64,000 bases of DNA, taken from the NCBI GenBank assembly GCA_964017125.1, contig OZ024905.1, positions 34,755,534-34,819,533 of the forward strand, read 5' to 3'. This document shows, one piece after another, positions 25,015 to 35,074 of this stretch. Positions within the stretch are counted from its first letter, which is position 1. Each line of letters begins with the position of its first letter. Origin of the DNA: Flabesymbios commensalis. Lineage: Eukaryota; Annelida; Polychaeta; Terebellida; Flabelligeridae. The notes beneath the pieces were generated by a model, which was not told the origin of the DNA, did not search any database, and worked only from the letters and a program-made list of their open reading frames with translations. Both the position numbers and the translations under genes were made by a program.

Positions 25015-26170
25015 TTTTCATACCCTCCTCAACAACAGATAATCTTGTTTAATAATGTTTTTGATAGATTTTGCTAATATTATGTAATTTGTATGTTATG
25101 ATACAAAAGTCAAAGTTCATTAATATATTAATGTGATCCATTAGTAGATTGCTATTGATAGGTTTGGTTTTGTGTGAACAATTACTAGATTGTTTTGATA
25201 GTTTGGTTGATATTATGTAATTTGTTTGTAATGATACAAGAGTCAAAGTTCACATTTAAATAGTAGATTAGATCAATCAGAGACATGTATAAATATTCAT
25301 AGCAGATTAGATCAATCAGAGACATGTATAAATAGTCATAGTAGATTTGATCAATTAGAGACATGTATAAATATTTATAGTAAATTAGATCAATTAGAGA
25401 CATGTATAAATATTCACTGGTTAATCCTGTTAACTGACTGTCAAGTAAATTTATACCTATTTTGGTCTTAGGGCTTCACTCTGTTACAACCACAACCACG
25501 AATCCCAAGCTATGTAATTCGTGGTTTGTTCGGATCTCGATTTGTTTGTAACAGTCTCTTTTAGCAGTGAAATCTGTGGGGCTGGTCTAGCCAAAAATTA
25601 CTCCGAAAGAAATATAAATTTATATACCAGATTCTATGTCTATTAAGAAAATCCCACCTCCTCCCGCTTACATCTGCTGCAAGTTTTTTGCTCATTTTTC
25701 TTCTGACCGTTGTCATACCCTCCTCAACAACAGATAATCTTGTTTAATAATGTTATTGATCGATTTTGTCAATATTATGTAATTTGTATATAATGATACA
25801 AAAGTCAAAGTTCATTAATATATTAATGTGAACAATTAGTAGATTGTTATTGATAGGTTTTGTTTTGTGTGAACAATTAGGCCTACTAGCTTGTTATTGA
25901 TAGTTTGGTTGATATCATGTAATTTGTTTGTAATGATACAAGAGTCAAAGTTCACATTTAAATAGTAGATTAGATCGATCAGAGACATGTATAAATATTC
26001 ATAGTAGATTAGATCAATCAGAGACATGTATAAATAGTCATAGTAGATTCGATCAATTAGAGACATGTATAAATATTCATAGTAGATCAGATCAATTAGA
26101 GACATTTATAAATATTCACTGGTTAATCCTGTTAACGGACTGTCAAGTAAATTTATACCTATTTTGGTCT
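25015..26170. repeat. about 690-bp tandem duplication with inner 39-bp array
   Basis: 25015-25455 and 25705-26170 are near copies (ATACCCTCCTCAACAACAGA start). Each includes four units of about 39 bp built on AGATCAATCAGAGACATGTA (25263-25412 and 25966-26115). Minus-strand frames that look like a repeated peptide are translations of this array. Confidence 0.85.
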
Positions 26171-26489
26171 TATACCTATTTTGTTACAACCACGTTAACA
26201 TTAACAACATTTGAAGTGAAGCCCTTTTTATTTGTAGTCGTCTAATTTAATGTTTATTTTTATTAAACAAATTTTCCCCATTTTATGTGTCTGTTTTTTG
26301 TACGATAAATGCATTTTTGAACGACAAAACTCCCTACCTGCAAAATGATCTGTGCTCACAACGTGGCCATATAAGTAATATCACAGTTAATCACCAGGTG
26401 GTGTTGAAACTTCCTTGAAATCCCATGTGTAGAAATGCGAGGGGTGGATAACTAACCCAGTAGCTCATCTAACCCGACTCTCCCCTACA

Positions 26490-27829
26490 GGTCTGTGGTA
26501 GGTAGGCCTATACACACTGTGTCACGCTGTAGGCCTACCCACCTGTGATTATGTAATATGTTACACTGTGATATGACTAAGCTACTGACTGTGGATTAAA
26601 TCTATTTTATTTCTAATATCTAAGGAATAAAAATGAAATATTTGTTTTTTTCAGCTAAAACTGTCCGAGATTGATACATTATATAATCCTCTAGCTAGAA
26701 AATTGAGGAAATGACGATTTACTTCCCAACAAGCACAAATCCATCACTGTATGTCGTTATATGGTAATTATGTTATTGTTTATGCTGGATCAATGTTGTA
26801 CCAGCGTCAAATAAACCTATAAAAACCTATATTTTTATGAAATAAACCTATATAAAAACCTATATTTTGACCTAAATGGACTTTGAAGCCTGTTAATGTA
26901 ATAACTACAACCACAAAATTTTATAATAGCGATATTAGAATTATGACTATAGGGCCTATACTAAGTTATAATCATTTTGACAACAATTGCGTGTCTCTCA
27001 CTTAATATATGACTGTCGCCCAATGGGAATTATCGCGTTCATGTGATATTACGCTAAATAAAAATATATTGACATACTATCGTGTTCTGCATTATATCTT
27101 GGCTGTAAAAGGTGTCAGCTAAAGGTGTTTACACACTGGCTACGTGTTGCGTTCGAGTGGCGGTATCTGGGTATAGCCGGCAAACACAGACAACACAGAC
27201 GTTCAACCAGGGTTGACAAAATGCTTGGTCAGCGTTGCCGACGGGGGACCAAAATTGAACAAACGTTGGCTCAATAGCAGGTCAATTTTAGACCTTTTAC
27301 ACAATTATTGTAAGTATTAAATAACAACGGAGCAAATGAAACGCATACTTATTTCAGCGACCGTCGATAAGCAGTGAAGATATGACAGTGCATCAGATCA
27401 CTGAGCGACCACATATCTCAGACACAGGGTCGACGTTTTTCATAACTAGTGGTCGCTCATTGTACTATATATTCTTTTTATTTTGCTTTGTTATCATATA
27501 ATCATGTAGTCATCTACCAAAAATGGTGAGTAGCGAGAAGAATTAAATCTACCACCTTTTTGTCATTTTCACATCCACTTGCAGACGACGGACGGGGTCA
27601 TATAGGTCGGTCAGCGCTATGTATTACCATGCTTACAATTGTAGCATTTTCGCTTATATTGTAAGGTTTTATGTTCGTACCCAGCAAACACGAGACATTG
27701 ATCCAATGATGGGCCAGCGTCGGAGACGTTGTGTCAACCTTAACCAAACATTAGGTCAATGTTGTAACAACAACGATTCTTGTCAATTAAAAAGTTTTTG
27801 TCAAAACAGTACTACCATGGGCACTCAAT
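26490..27829. other. intergenic with AACGTTGG-family fragments
   Basis: Fragments with CAGCAAACACGAGAC-type ends lie at about 27180-27295 and 27681-27780, with a short piece near 26790. No exon recognised. Confidence 0.45.
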
Positions 27830-29910
27830 AGAAGAAGAAGAAAGTTTATTTAACCGTAAATACATGGTTTGGGAGACCTCCATTAAGACCACATATGGTC
27901 ACTGGCATAGAGGCCACCCATTTGACAGTTCAGTTATTATGTAAATCAGGTATACAGTATGTGTTTGAAATGATTAAATATATACAAAGTGAAACGAGAA
28001 AATAATGCAGTATGTGCATTAAGTGAGAAATACTATAACCATTGATGAGAAAATACTATTACAAGAGTAACAATTTAAAATATCACAAATATACACAATG
28101 AAACGAGAAAAATTATGCAGTATATGTATCAAGTGAGGAATACTATTGCAATTGATGAGGAATACCATTACAAGAGTAACAATTTCAAATATCACAAATA
28201 TGCTAAGGGAAACGAGAAAAATTATGTAGTATGTGTATCAGGTGAGGAATACTATTGCTATTGATGAGGAATACTATTACAGAGTAACAATTTAAAATGT
28301 CACAAGTATACCAAGTGAAACGAGAAAATTATGTAGTATATGTATCAAGTGAGGAATATCATTACTATTGATTAGGAATACTATTACAAGAGTAACAATT
28401 TAAAATATCACAAGTCGTTGAGTAGTTGTCTATAAAATATTTTTTTGTGTAAGTGCAAAACCCCTTAAAGCTGTGAGTGTTTACTTTTTCTATGATAGAT
28501 GGTGATGTTTTGTTAACAAGAATAGGCAGTTCATAACGGCTGCATTTCTTGGCAAAATCATGTCTTACATACGGCTCGTGTATTTTATTTATATTTCGTG
28601 TGTTATGTTGATGAACTCTATAGTTAGGTGTCAGATCAAATGAATCAAAGTAGACAGGAAGAAGGTTTTGTTTACATTTAAAGTACAGTTTTAGCAATTG
28701 AAGGCGGTATATATCATTAATTTTCAAAAGATTTAGATTCTTAAATATTGGATCTGTATGAGAGAGGCGACGTTCTTTATATATGATTCGCACTGCTTTT
28801 TTCTGTAATTTAAAAATCCGTTTATTTGCATGACCCCATAAAAGAATGCAGTAATTTATTTGTGGCATTATCAAAGAGTTATATATATAAGAAAGGATAT
28901 TTTGTGGGAGGATGAATTTCAGCTTATTTATAATACCTATAATTCTTACTATTTTATTAGATACTTTACTTAAGTGAGATTTCCAACTAATATTTGTGTC
29001 TAAATTTACACCGAGAAAATTAAAGGTTTCAACGTATTCTAATTCCTTTTGGTTAATTTTGATGACTGGTATTTTAATTTTTTTTTGTGGTTTTCTGAAG
29101 ACCATAAATTTTGATTTGGTTGTGTTTAGTGAAAGTTTGTTTAGTTGAAACCACATATTTATTTTTGACAGTTCAGCATTTATTTTCTTTTTTAAATTCG
29201 CCAAGGTTAGAAAACAAAGTAGTGTCGTCCGCGCAGATTATAAATTTAAATATTTTACTGCAGAGGGGAATGTCGTTTAGGTATATTATGAAGAGTAATG
29301 GTCCCAGGATTGAGCCTTGCGGCACTCCTGTGGAGATTGGGCTGTAATCTGATTTAATACCGTTGTGTTCTACATATTGTGATCGATTAGCAAGATAATT
29401 TTTTATAAGCTGCAATGAACATTTTTTAATTCCATAATAATTGAATTTATCTAAAAGTATAGAGTGATTCAACGTGTCGAAAGCTTTCGAAAGGTCCAAA
29501 AAAATGCCAAAGGGAATTTCGCCTCTATCCATCTTTTGTGTTGCTCTATCAACTAATTCCATAGTAGCCAATTCGGTCGAATGTTGCTTTCTGAAGCCGT
29601 ATTGACTGCTATGGAATAACTTGTTCACATCAAAGTAATCGTTCAATTGGTTACATATAACTTTTTCAAAAATTTTAGAAATTGAAGGTAAGATAGAAAT
29701 AGGGCGATAATTTTCTATGAGTAAAGGATCATCTTTTTTAAAGATTGGGATTACTTTGGCAACTTTTAATTTTTCTGGAAATATGCCTGTACTTAAGGAT
29801 TGGTTGATAGTGATAGTTAAGGATTCTATAATTGGTTCTTTAATTTGTTGTAGTAATTTGGTGGATTGGTGGATGACAATAATGCTGGAGCAGGTTATTT
29901 TATGCAATAT
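27830..29910 (-). mobile_element. 5'-truncated LINE (jockey/CR1-like)
   Basis: Reverse transcriptase is read on the minus strand in two overlapping frames: 29907-29173 (fingers and palm, with FRKQHSTE, LSKAFDTLNHS, TGVPQGSILGPL and the catalytic box ADDT) and 29204-28365 (thumb and C-terminal region, with WFQLNKLSLNTTKSKF, NFLGVNLD, INYCILLWG). One frameshift separates them shortly after ADDT. The endonuclease region is absent, so the copy is 5'-truncated near 29910. The 3' end has a 109-bp tandem array and a (CTT)n tail (27832-27850). Confidence 0.88.
27940..28415 (-). repeat. 109-bp tandem array at LINE 3' end
   Basis: Four or more units with period 108-109 (anchors CACAAAT/CACAAGT at 28084, 28193, 28301, 28409). 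The last ORF codons and the stop at 28365 lie inside the first unit, so the array arose by tandem copying of the ORF end plus adjacent 3' UTR. Confidence 0.85.
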
Positions 29911-30060
29911 ATATATTTATATCATAATGAAGTATGTTGCTCTAATTTTATTGAATTACGAATATATAATATACCGTAGTCATTTACCTCGTCATTTAAG
30001 TACCGGTAGTTCTAGTTACAGTGCATGTATGAGGACTTGATGACCGCAAGGATGTGACCC

Positions 30061-30162
30061 CAGCAAACACGAGACGTTGGCCCAATGTTGGTTAGATATT
30101 GGGTGGACGCCGTAGACGTAGGGCCAAAATTTAACCAGCATTGGGTCAACGTCTCGCGTGGG
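30061..30162. mobile_element. 102-bp MITE of the AACGTTGGCCCAATG family
   Basis: Starts CAGCAAACAC, with inverted arms GAGACGTTGGCCCAATGTTG and the complement of GAGACGTTGACCCAATGCTG. Relatives lie at 10890-10950, 17590-17665, 27180-27295, 27681-27780, 42237-42256, 43258-43350 and 48305-48480. Confidence 0.75.
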
Positions 30163-30340
30163 TCTGCAGTGCGGCACTCTGTATTTAGTGCAAGAGCATT
30201 AGTGAAAAAAACACAGGAACCTGGAATAAAATTGCAGAAAGCTGATTTTTTTTCAGGAATGATACCTGGACATCTCCCCAGACGAATGCCGAAGAGTCCC
30301 CAAAAATCCCCCTTGTGCATTTTCTTAAATTCAAGATGGC
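30163..30340. other. no gene seen
   Basis: Non-coding sequence between the MITE and a tandem repeat; nothing recognised. Confidence 0.4.
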
Positions 30341-30960
30341 CGCCACCATGTAACGCCATTTTTCACAAAACAGGGGTATACCCTAATTTCTCATTTTTAC
30401 AGTTAAAAAAAATATTTAGGTGTCTCTACTTATGTTTCAAGGCACAAAGAGTTCATCCAGATGATCAAAAATGATATCAGTACTTTTCTCAATACCGAAA
30501 ATTCATGATGGCCGCCATATTGTTCTAAGTATGTTAAGCGATCTCTTAAAAAACGAAAATATGAGATAACTATCTCGTTGTTGAACCTAAAATGTATTTT
30601 TTGGCCAAACCCACGGAATCTAGCTCTTATTTAGATCACCAATATTTTATTATATTGAATTTATCAACATAAATCCCACATAGTAGTTAATTCTATGTAA
30701 CATCATGTAACGCCATTTTTCGAAAAAAAACAGGGGTATGCCCCAATTTCTCACTTTTGCAGCTAAAGAAATGCTTTTGGTGCATCTACATATGTTTTAA
30801 GGCACAAAGAGCTCATCAACATAATCATCATATTGTTGAAACTTTTTTCAGAGCCATGTAATCTAGAATATATTTCCACCACCAATTTTTTTTAGAATAA
30901 TGTGCTCATCAGCACAAAATCCAACATGGCTGCCATATTGTTTAACTCTTTTTAGCGCAG
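30340..30960. repeat. two-copy repeat, period about 357 bp
   Basis: CATGTAACGCCATTTTTC starts both copies (30345 and 30702), followed by CAGGGGTAT, TTTCTCA, and AGGCACAAAGAG blocks. The 30085-30474 frame spans a repeat and is not a gene. Confidence 0.7.
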
Positions 30961-31379
30961 GTGCCGTGATTAAGCGGTGTCCAACTGCTTCTTCATATGG
31001 AAATATAGATATAGATTTATCAAATTTACAAAATATCATATATCAGAAATCATTGATTAAAAATTCGAACAGGGATAATTTTTAAAGATAAGTGTATTTT
31101 TCATTCATTTGAAGCTTGAAGCTAAGTACATTATTACACGAGCTTGAACACGTGTTCTACGAGACTGTTGGTTATTGACATGTACTAGTACTACTTATAG
31201 ATAATGTTTTAAATCACATCATTTTTCTGGCAGAGTTTGGCCATCTATAGGCCTACGTAATTTTGTCAATTTCCTGGAAATGGCATTATTGTATTTAAAT
31301 ACCCTTGATTTTACATTTGGATATTCAGATATTTTATTTGAATATTAGTAAATTATGTAATAAATATATGGCATTGCAT

Positions 31380-31870
31380 GATATTGTAATGTGATATTAC
31401 AGTAAAATGTCAGAATTTGACATCATATTAAAGGATTTGACAGTTTAACGTCAGGATATGATAGTTTCATTTCAGCATATTTGATTATAATATCATGATA
31501 TTTAATACAATGTCCAAACATTGGTGTTTTCCATAGAAAAATCGCGTTATGAAGGCTTATTATAGCTTTATAAAGGCAGTCTATAGTGGCTAAACATCAC
31601 GTTGTTGTATTAAAATGACAAGATATGGCATTATATTATCACGAAATGCATTACAATATCGTGATATAGCATTTTAACATCAGTATGACATTTTATTATC
31701 AGAATATGACACTTTAATATCATGATATGTAATATAATGTTTAAACATTGGTGTTTAATATATATCAAAATCACGTTATGATGGCTCGATACAGCTTTAT
31801 AACGGCAGTATATATAGTGGCTAAACATCACGTTGTTGTATTAAAATGACAAGATATAGCATTATATAGC
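31380..31870. repeat. two-copy repeat, period about 229 bp, ATGATAT/ATGACA-rich
   Basis: 31490-31640 and 31718-31870 share ATATCATGATAT, AACATTGGTGTTT and GTGGCTAAACATCACGTTGT. Related AATGTCAG-rich sequence is found at 37915-38225. Confidence 0.75.
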
Positions 31871-32090
31871 TGATTTTTCATGTAGTCTGATGTTTGATGA
31901 TTGCAGTTGTAAATGCAATAATTAAGTTGTTGTGTTTATTGGAGTGTGTTGAACCCTGCTTATAGAGGCTTGGTAGTTATCCTATGAATAATATAATATC
32001 AGTGATAATTATAATATCTTATAACACGATTTATTAAAAAACATCATAGAAGTTTGTTTTAAATGTTAGGAGTGCTTGCACAGTACAGTA

Positions 32091-32184
32091 CAACTTCAGT
32101 CAGTCAAAAAATAACTGGCAATAATGTTCAGAACCCAAACAGCAACCCTGCGATTGACAGTTATTTTTTGACTGACTGAAGTTG
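32091..32184. mobile_element. 94-bp MITE with perfect 27-bp ends
   Basis: Ends CAACTTCAGTCAGTCAAAAA... and the exact complement at 32158-32184, loop of 40 nt. The transcript would fold as a long perfect hairpin. No copy was seen elsewhere in the window. Confidence 0.8.
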
Positions 32185-32289
32185 ATATTTAAGCAATGGG
32201 CCATGCATGTAAAACTGTAATCAAAACAAATATATATTTTCCACCAATAACTACTTTAGATTGCAAAAACTTGCTTTAAAATAATTAGA

Positions 32290-32545
32290 TGCACAAGTGC
32301 AAGATGTTTTCTTTGTTAGGTCACATGATAGCACTATATTAAAATACTGTGCAAGTGCTGCACCATGCAAGGCTGTGGAGCTGTTTGCCTGCCGATATTG
32401 GATCTATCACCACTATTTCGTCATTCTCAGAAACATCTCAAAACATACTTGTTTAACGAAGGATATAAACAGCCTCAATAATATTTTTAAACAGCAATGA
32501 ACATGCGCTTATGAATCACTTGAGTTTAGGCGCAATATAAATTTC
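32290..32545 (+). mobile_element. 3' end of a LINE (CR1/L2-like)
   Basis: At 32422 a frame reads HSQKHLKTYLFNEGYKQ, the usual last residues of CR1/L2-type ORF2. It is followed by TTTAGGCGCAATATAAATTT and a short TAGTAA-type tail. The coding part upstream is degenerate. Confidence 0.6.
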
Positions 32546-32569
32546 AGTAATAGTAATAGACATCTTCGA

Positions 32570-32750
32570 GTTAGAAGGGTTAACACTTTTGTGTCACAAT
32601 CAACAGGCGCATGTGAGAGCAATTAACAGATGCGTTAAGAATGACGCCTTCATTAACACTTTCATTGCGGCGAGCTATATTATATTCAAGTGTCAAACCA
32701 AATTAAATACCCCGTAAGATCAAATAAATTGGCGATAATTACGCAATTTT
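32570..32750 (+). pseudogene. degenerate inverted copy of the exon-like ORF at 42961-43147
   Basis: GCATGTGAGAGCAATTAACA and CAAGTGTCAAACCAAATT match the complement of 42860-43030 at roughly 80% identity. Here the donor GGTAAGAAT is changed to GTTAAGAAT, and a LINE tail abuts the left side, cutting off the upstream part. Confidence 0.6.
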
Positions 32751-32913
32751 TTTCTTCGTCATTTAAACCATTTCAGAATTAAACACATCATCGACATTAA
32801 AATAATTGTACATTCTCTAGTTAATTATTTTGCAGTTAAATAATATGATGTCTTATATACACAAATATATACAATAATTGTACAAATATGCAGTTGTAAG
32901 TAAAATTGTAACA

Positions 32914-32950
32914 CATCCTGATGTACACACTTATTGTGTACATCAGGATG
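32914..32950. other. perfect 16-bp hairpin
   Basis: CATCCTGATGTACACA, a 5-nt loop, then the exact complement. Function unknown; possibly the remains of a MITE or a cruciform. Confidence 0.7.
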
Positions 32951-33254
32951 TCAGATACAGGTGACCATCACCCTAACTAAGTTCGACATCCATGATAAAA
33001 TTTATATACATGATAATTACACCTGAAAGTAAAAATAAGTAGGAACATACTTTACATAATTTTTGTTTGCCGCACTAAAACCAGAGATAAAGTAACTACA
33101 TATTAGTATTAAAGTTGGAAAAAAACTCTGTGGAAAGCATATAAACTTATAAAATAACTACAAGTAGAGCAATTTTTAAAAGCATGCAGCTTCATAATAA
33201 TATTATTATTTTAGTTTTATAAAGCCTTCGCTCAGCCAAGACAAGCTATATCTG

Positions 33255-33441
33255 TGCTATGCTATGCTATGCTATGCTATGCTATGCTATGCTATGCTGT
33301 GCTGTGCTGTGCTGTGCTGTGCTGTGCTGTGCTGTGCTGTGCTGTGCTGTGCTGTGCTGTGCTGTGCTGTGCTGTGCTGTGCTGTGCTGTGCTGTGCTGT
33401 GCTGTGCTGTGCTGTGCTGTGCTGTGCTGTGCCGTGCCGTA
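33255..33441. repeat. pentanucleotide microsatellite (CTATG)n then (CTGTG)n
   Basis: About eight CTATG units are followed by about 27 CTGTG units, ending with CCGTG variants. Leucine-cysteine-alanine frames in all three phases are artefacts. It lies about 570 bp 3' of the Kv copy 2 stop. Confidence 0.95.
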
Positions 33442-33443
33442 AC

Positions 33444-33647
33444 GCTAGATATAGAGACGAAATTCCTGATTTCTAATTTTTGACAACCATGTCAAAAATA
33501 GGAAATACGGAAATTTCGTCTCTATTTCTAGTCTAACTGGTAAATGCGCAGCAGAAAAATTATGGACATGTTTACATCATATGGTCATATTAAGAAGCCA
33601 AAATAAAATCACCGATTGTTTGATGATTTTAGCCTGGGCCAGTCCCT
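33444..33647. mobile_element. half copy of the palindromic TTAA element
   Basis: Begins in the central hairpin (GCTAGATATAGAGACGAAAT) and ends CCAGTCCCT at a TTAA (33648-33651). The left arm is missing and the copy abuts the pentanucleotide array. Confidence 0.75.
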
Positions 33648-34006
33648 TTAATTGGCTAAAAACATATCGAAATTAAAAGAGTAAATGAGTGCTTGTCGTG
33701 GACTACATTCAAAAGCAGTGTTTATAAAAAAGACTAAAAAAAAGAGTAAAATCGGTGCTGTTTATATAACACCGATTGATTTCTGTTATAATGACATCAA
33801 GCACGATTTTTTTACATTATTGAACTAGAATATAGTAAATATGCAACAAAATGAATTTTTTCATTGTGGGGACTTTAATGCCCGCATAAGTAGCTTACCG
33901 TCATACAGACACCAGAGTACACACTGATATGTGCTAAATCTGTTTCACATTTTAACTACATGTAAAATAATATATGTTATCTAACGGAAGTTATTGAAAT
34001 AATTCG

Positions 34007-35074
34007 TCAAATAGCCACTGGGTGTACTTTTCTGCTAGTTGCACTGGTACTGTGTCTAGAACCGGTATATATGTGCGTACTGTTTCGCCTTTCTCCAGAA
34101 AGGGGTTTTACGTTGGAGATACCACTATCCCCAGATGAAGATAAGGAGCTGTTGATATCTGGTGCATTAAAAATATGTATTTCATGATTACCTGTAGCTT
34201 TTAATTGAGCCGAATTTGCTGTGGAGATGTTCACTTGCTGAGGTGGTTTTGACCAGAGTAATTTGTTATTTCTGCTAGTATGTTGTTGCTTTCTCTGCTT
34301 CAGTCGACTAGAGAGACGCGCGTAGCTATAGTAGTAGCTGAAGTTGCTGGCTATAATGGGAATGGGTAATCCAGTGATGAGAATACCACATATTGCACAA
34401 GAACCGGCCACAATGTATCCACCAATTGTCTGAGGGTACATATCACCATAACCAACTGTGGTGATTGTTATGACAGACCACCAATAACCGACTGGTATGT
34501 TTGTGAAATCACTTTCATCATGTAATTCTGCTAAGAAAATAAGAGTAGAAAACACGAGCACACCTATGCATACCAGCGAGATGAGAATGACCAGTTCACG
34601 TAGACTAGATTTTATTGCCAAGTAAAGGATTTTCAGTCCACGTACATGGCGAACCAACTTGAACACACGGACTAGTCTTAGTATGCTCAATATGGTCACT
34701 TGACATGTCAAGTGAATAGCAGCACTACTTCTAAAGGAATACGCTTTGCTTTGTTTCAAAAGAAACAAAGCAAGAAGCGGTATAACACAAATGATATCCA
34801 TAACATTTATAATTTTCTTCATAAAACATAACTTGTTTGGTGTTGATATAAATCTTAAAAACAGTTCAACAGCAAAACACGCCGTCAGGATGCCATCCGT
34901 TATTTCTAGCACAGGTATAGCTGTAGTTTTTTGAAGAAAGCTGATCTTAGAGCTGCTAATATTATCCTCCACAACTTCTGTCGTGTTGTCTACATATCTA
35001 AACACAGGATGTGTCTCCAGACCTGGGATCACTATGGACAATATGATCATCAGGTTAAAAAACACTGCCCACAC
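34007..35074 (-). CDS. Kv copy 2 exon 3 (S1-S6 and C-tail)
   Basis: Acceptor ATTTTCAG/GTGTGGGCA, stop TGA at 34007-34009; 355 residues. The membrane part is almost identical to copy 1; the tail after S6 is more diverged. Confidence 0.93.
   Translation of the reverse strand: MWAVFFNLMIILSIVIPGLETHPVFRYVDNTTEVVEDNISSSKISFLQKTTAIPVLEITDGILTACFAVELFLRFISTPNKLCFMKKIINVMDIICVIPLLALFLLKQSKAYSFRSSAAIHLTCQVTILSILRLVRVFKLVRHVRGLKILYLAIKSSLRELVILISLVCIGVLVFSTLIFLAELHDESDFTNIPVGYWWSVITITTVGYGDMYPQTIGGYIVAGSCAICGILITGLPIPIIASNFSYYYSYARLSSRLKQRKQQHTSRNNKLLWSKPPQQVNISTANSAQLKATGNHEIHIFNAPDINSSLSSSGDSGISNVKPLSGERRNSTHIYTGSRHSTSATSRKVHPVAI

Larger units (their letters stand above)
19655..26489. mobile_element. 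6.8-kb interval bounded by 30-bp inverted repeats
   Basis: Left end 19655-19684 begins TGTAGGGGAGAGTCGGGTTA and the right end 26460-26489 is its complement, with one mismatch in 30. Flanks GATCTGCA and GGTCTGTG match at 5 of 8 positions, which could be a decayed 8-bp target duplication of hAT type. Near the left end, GGGGTTAGTTGATCC-type words recur in both orientations (19690-20300). The interior holds tandem repeats, no transposase. It could be one large non-autonomous element or two independent ends. Confidence 0.55.

Noticed and set aside
25049-26105. Minus-strand frames with repeated MSLIDLIYY-like peptide
   Set aside because: Arises from the 39-bp tandem array; no conserved domain and both copies have stops close by.
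33254-33483. Three overlapping Leu-Cys-Ala-rich open frames
   Set aside because: All phases are open because a pentanucleotide repeat has no stops; not a gene.
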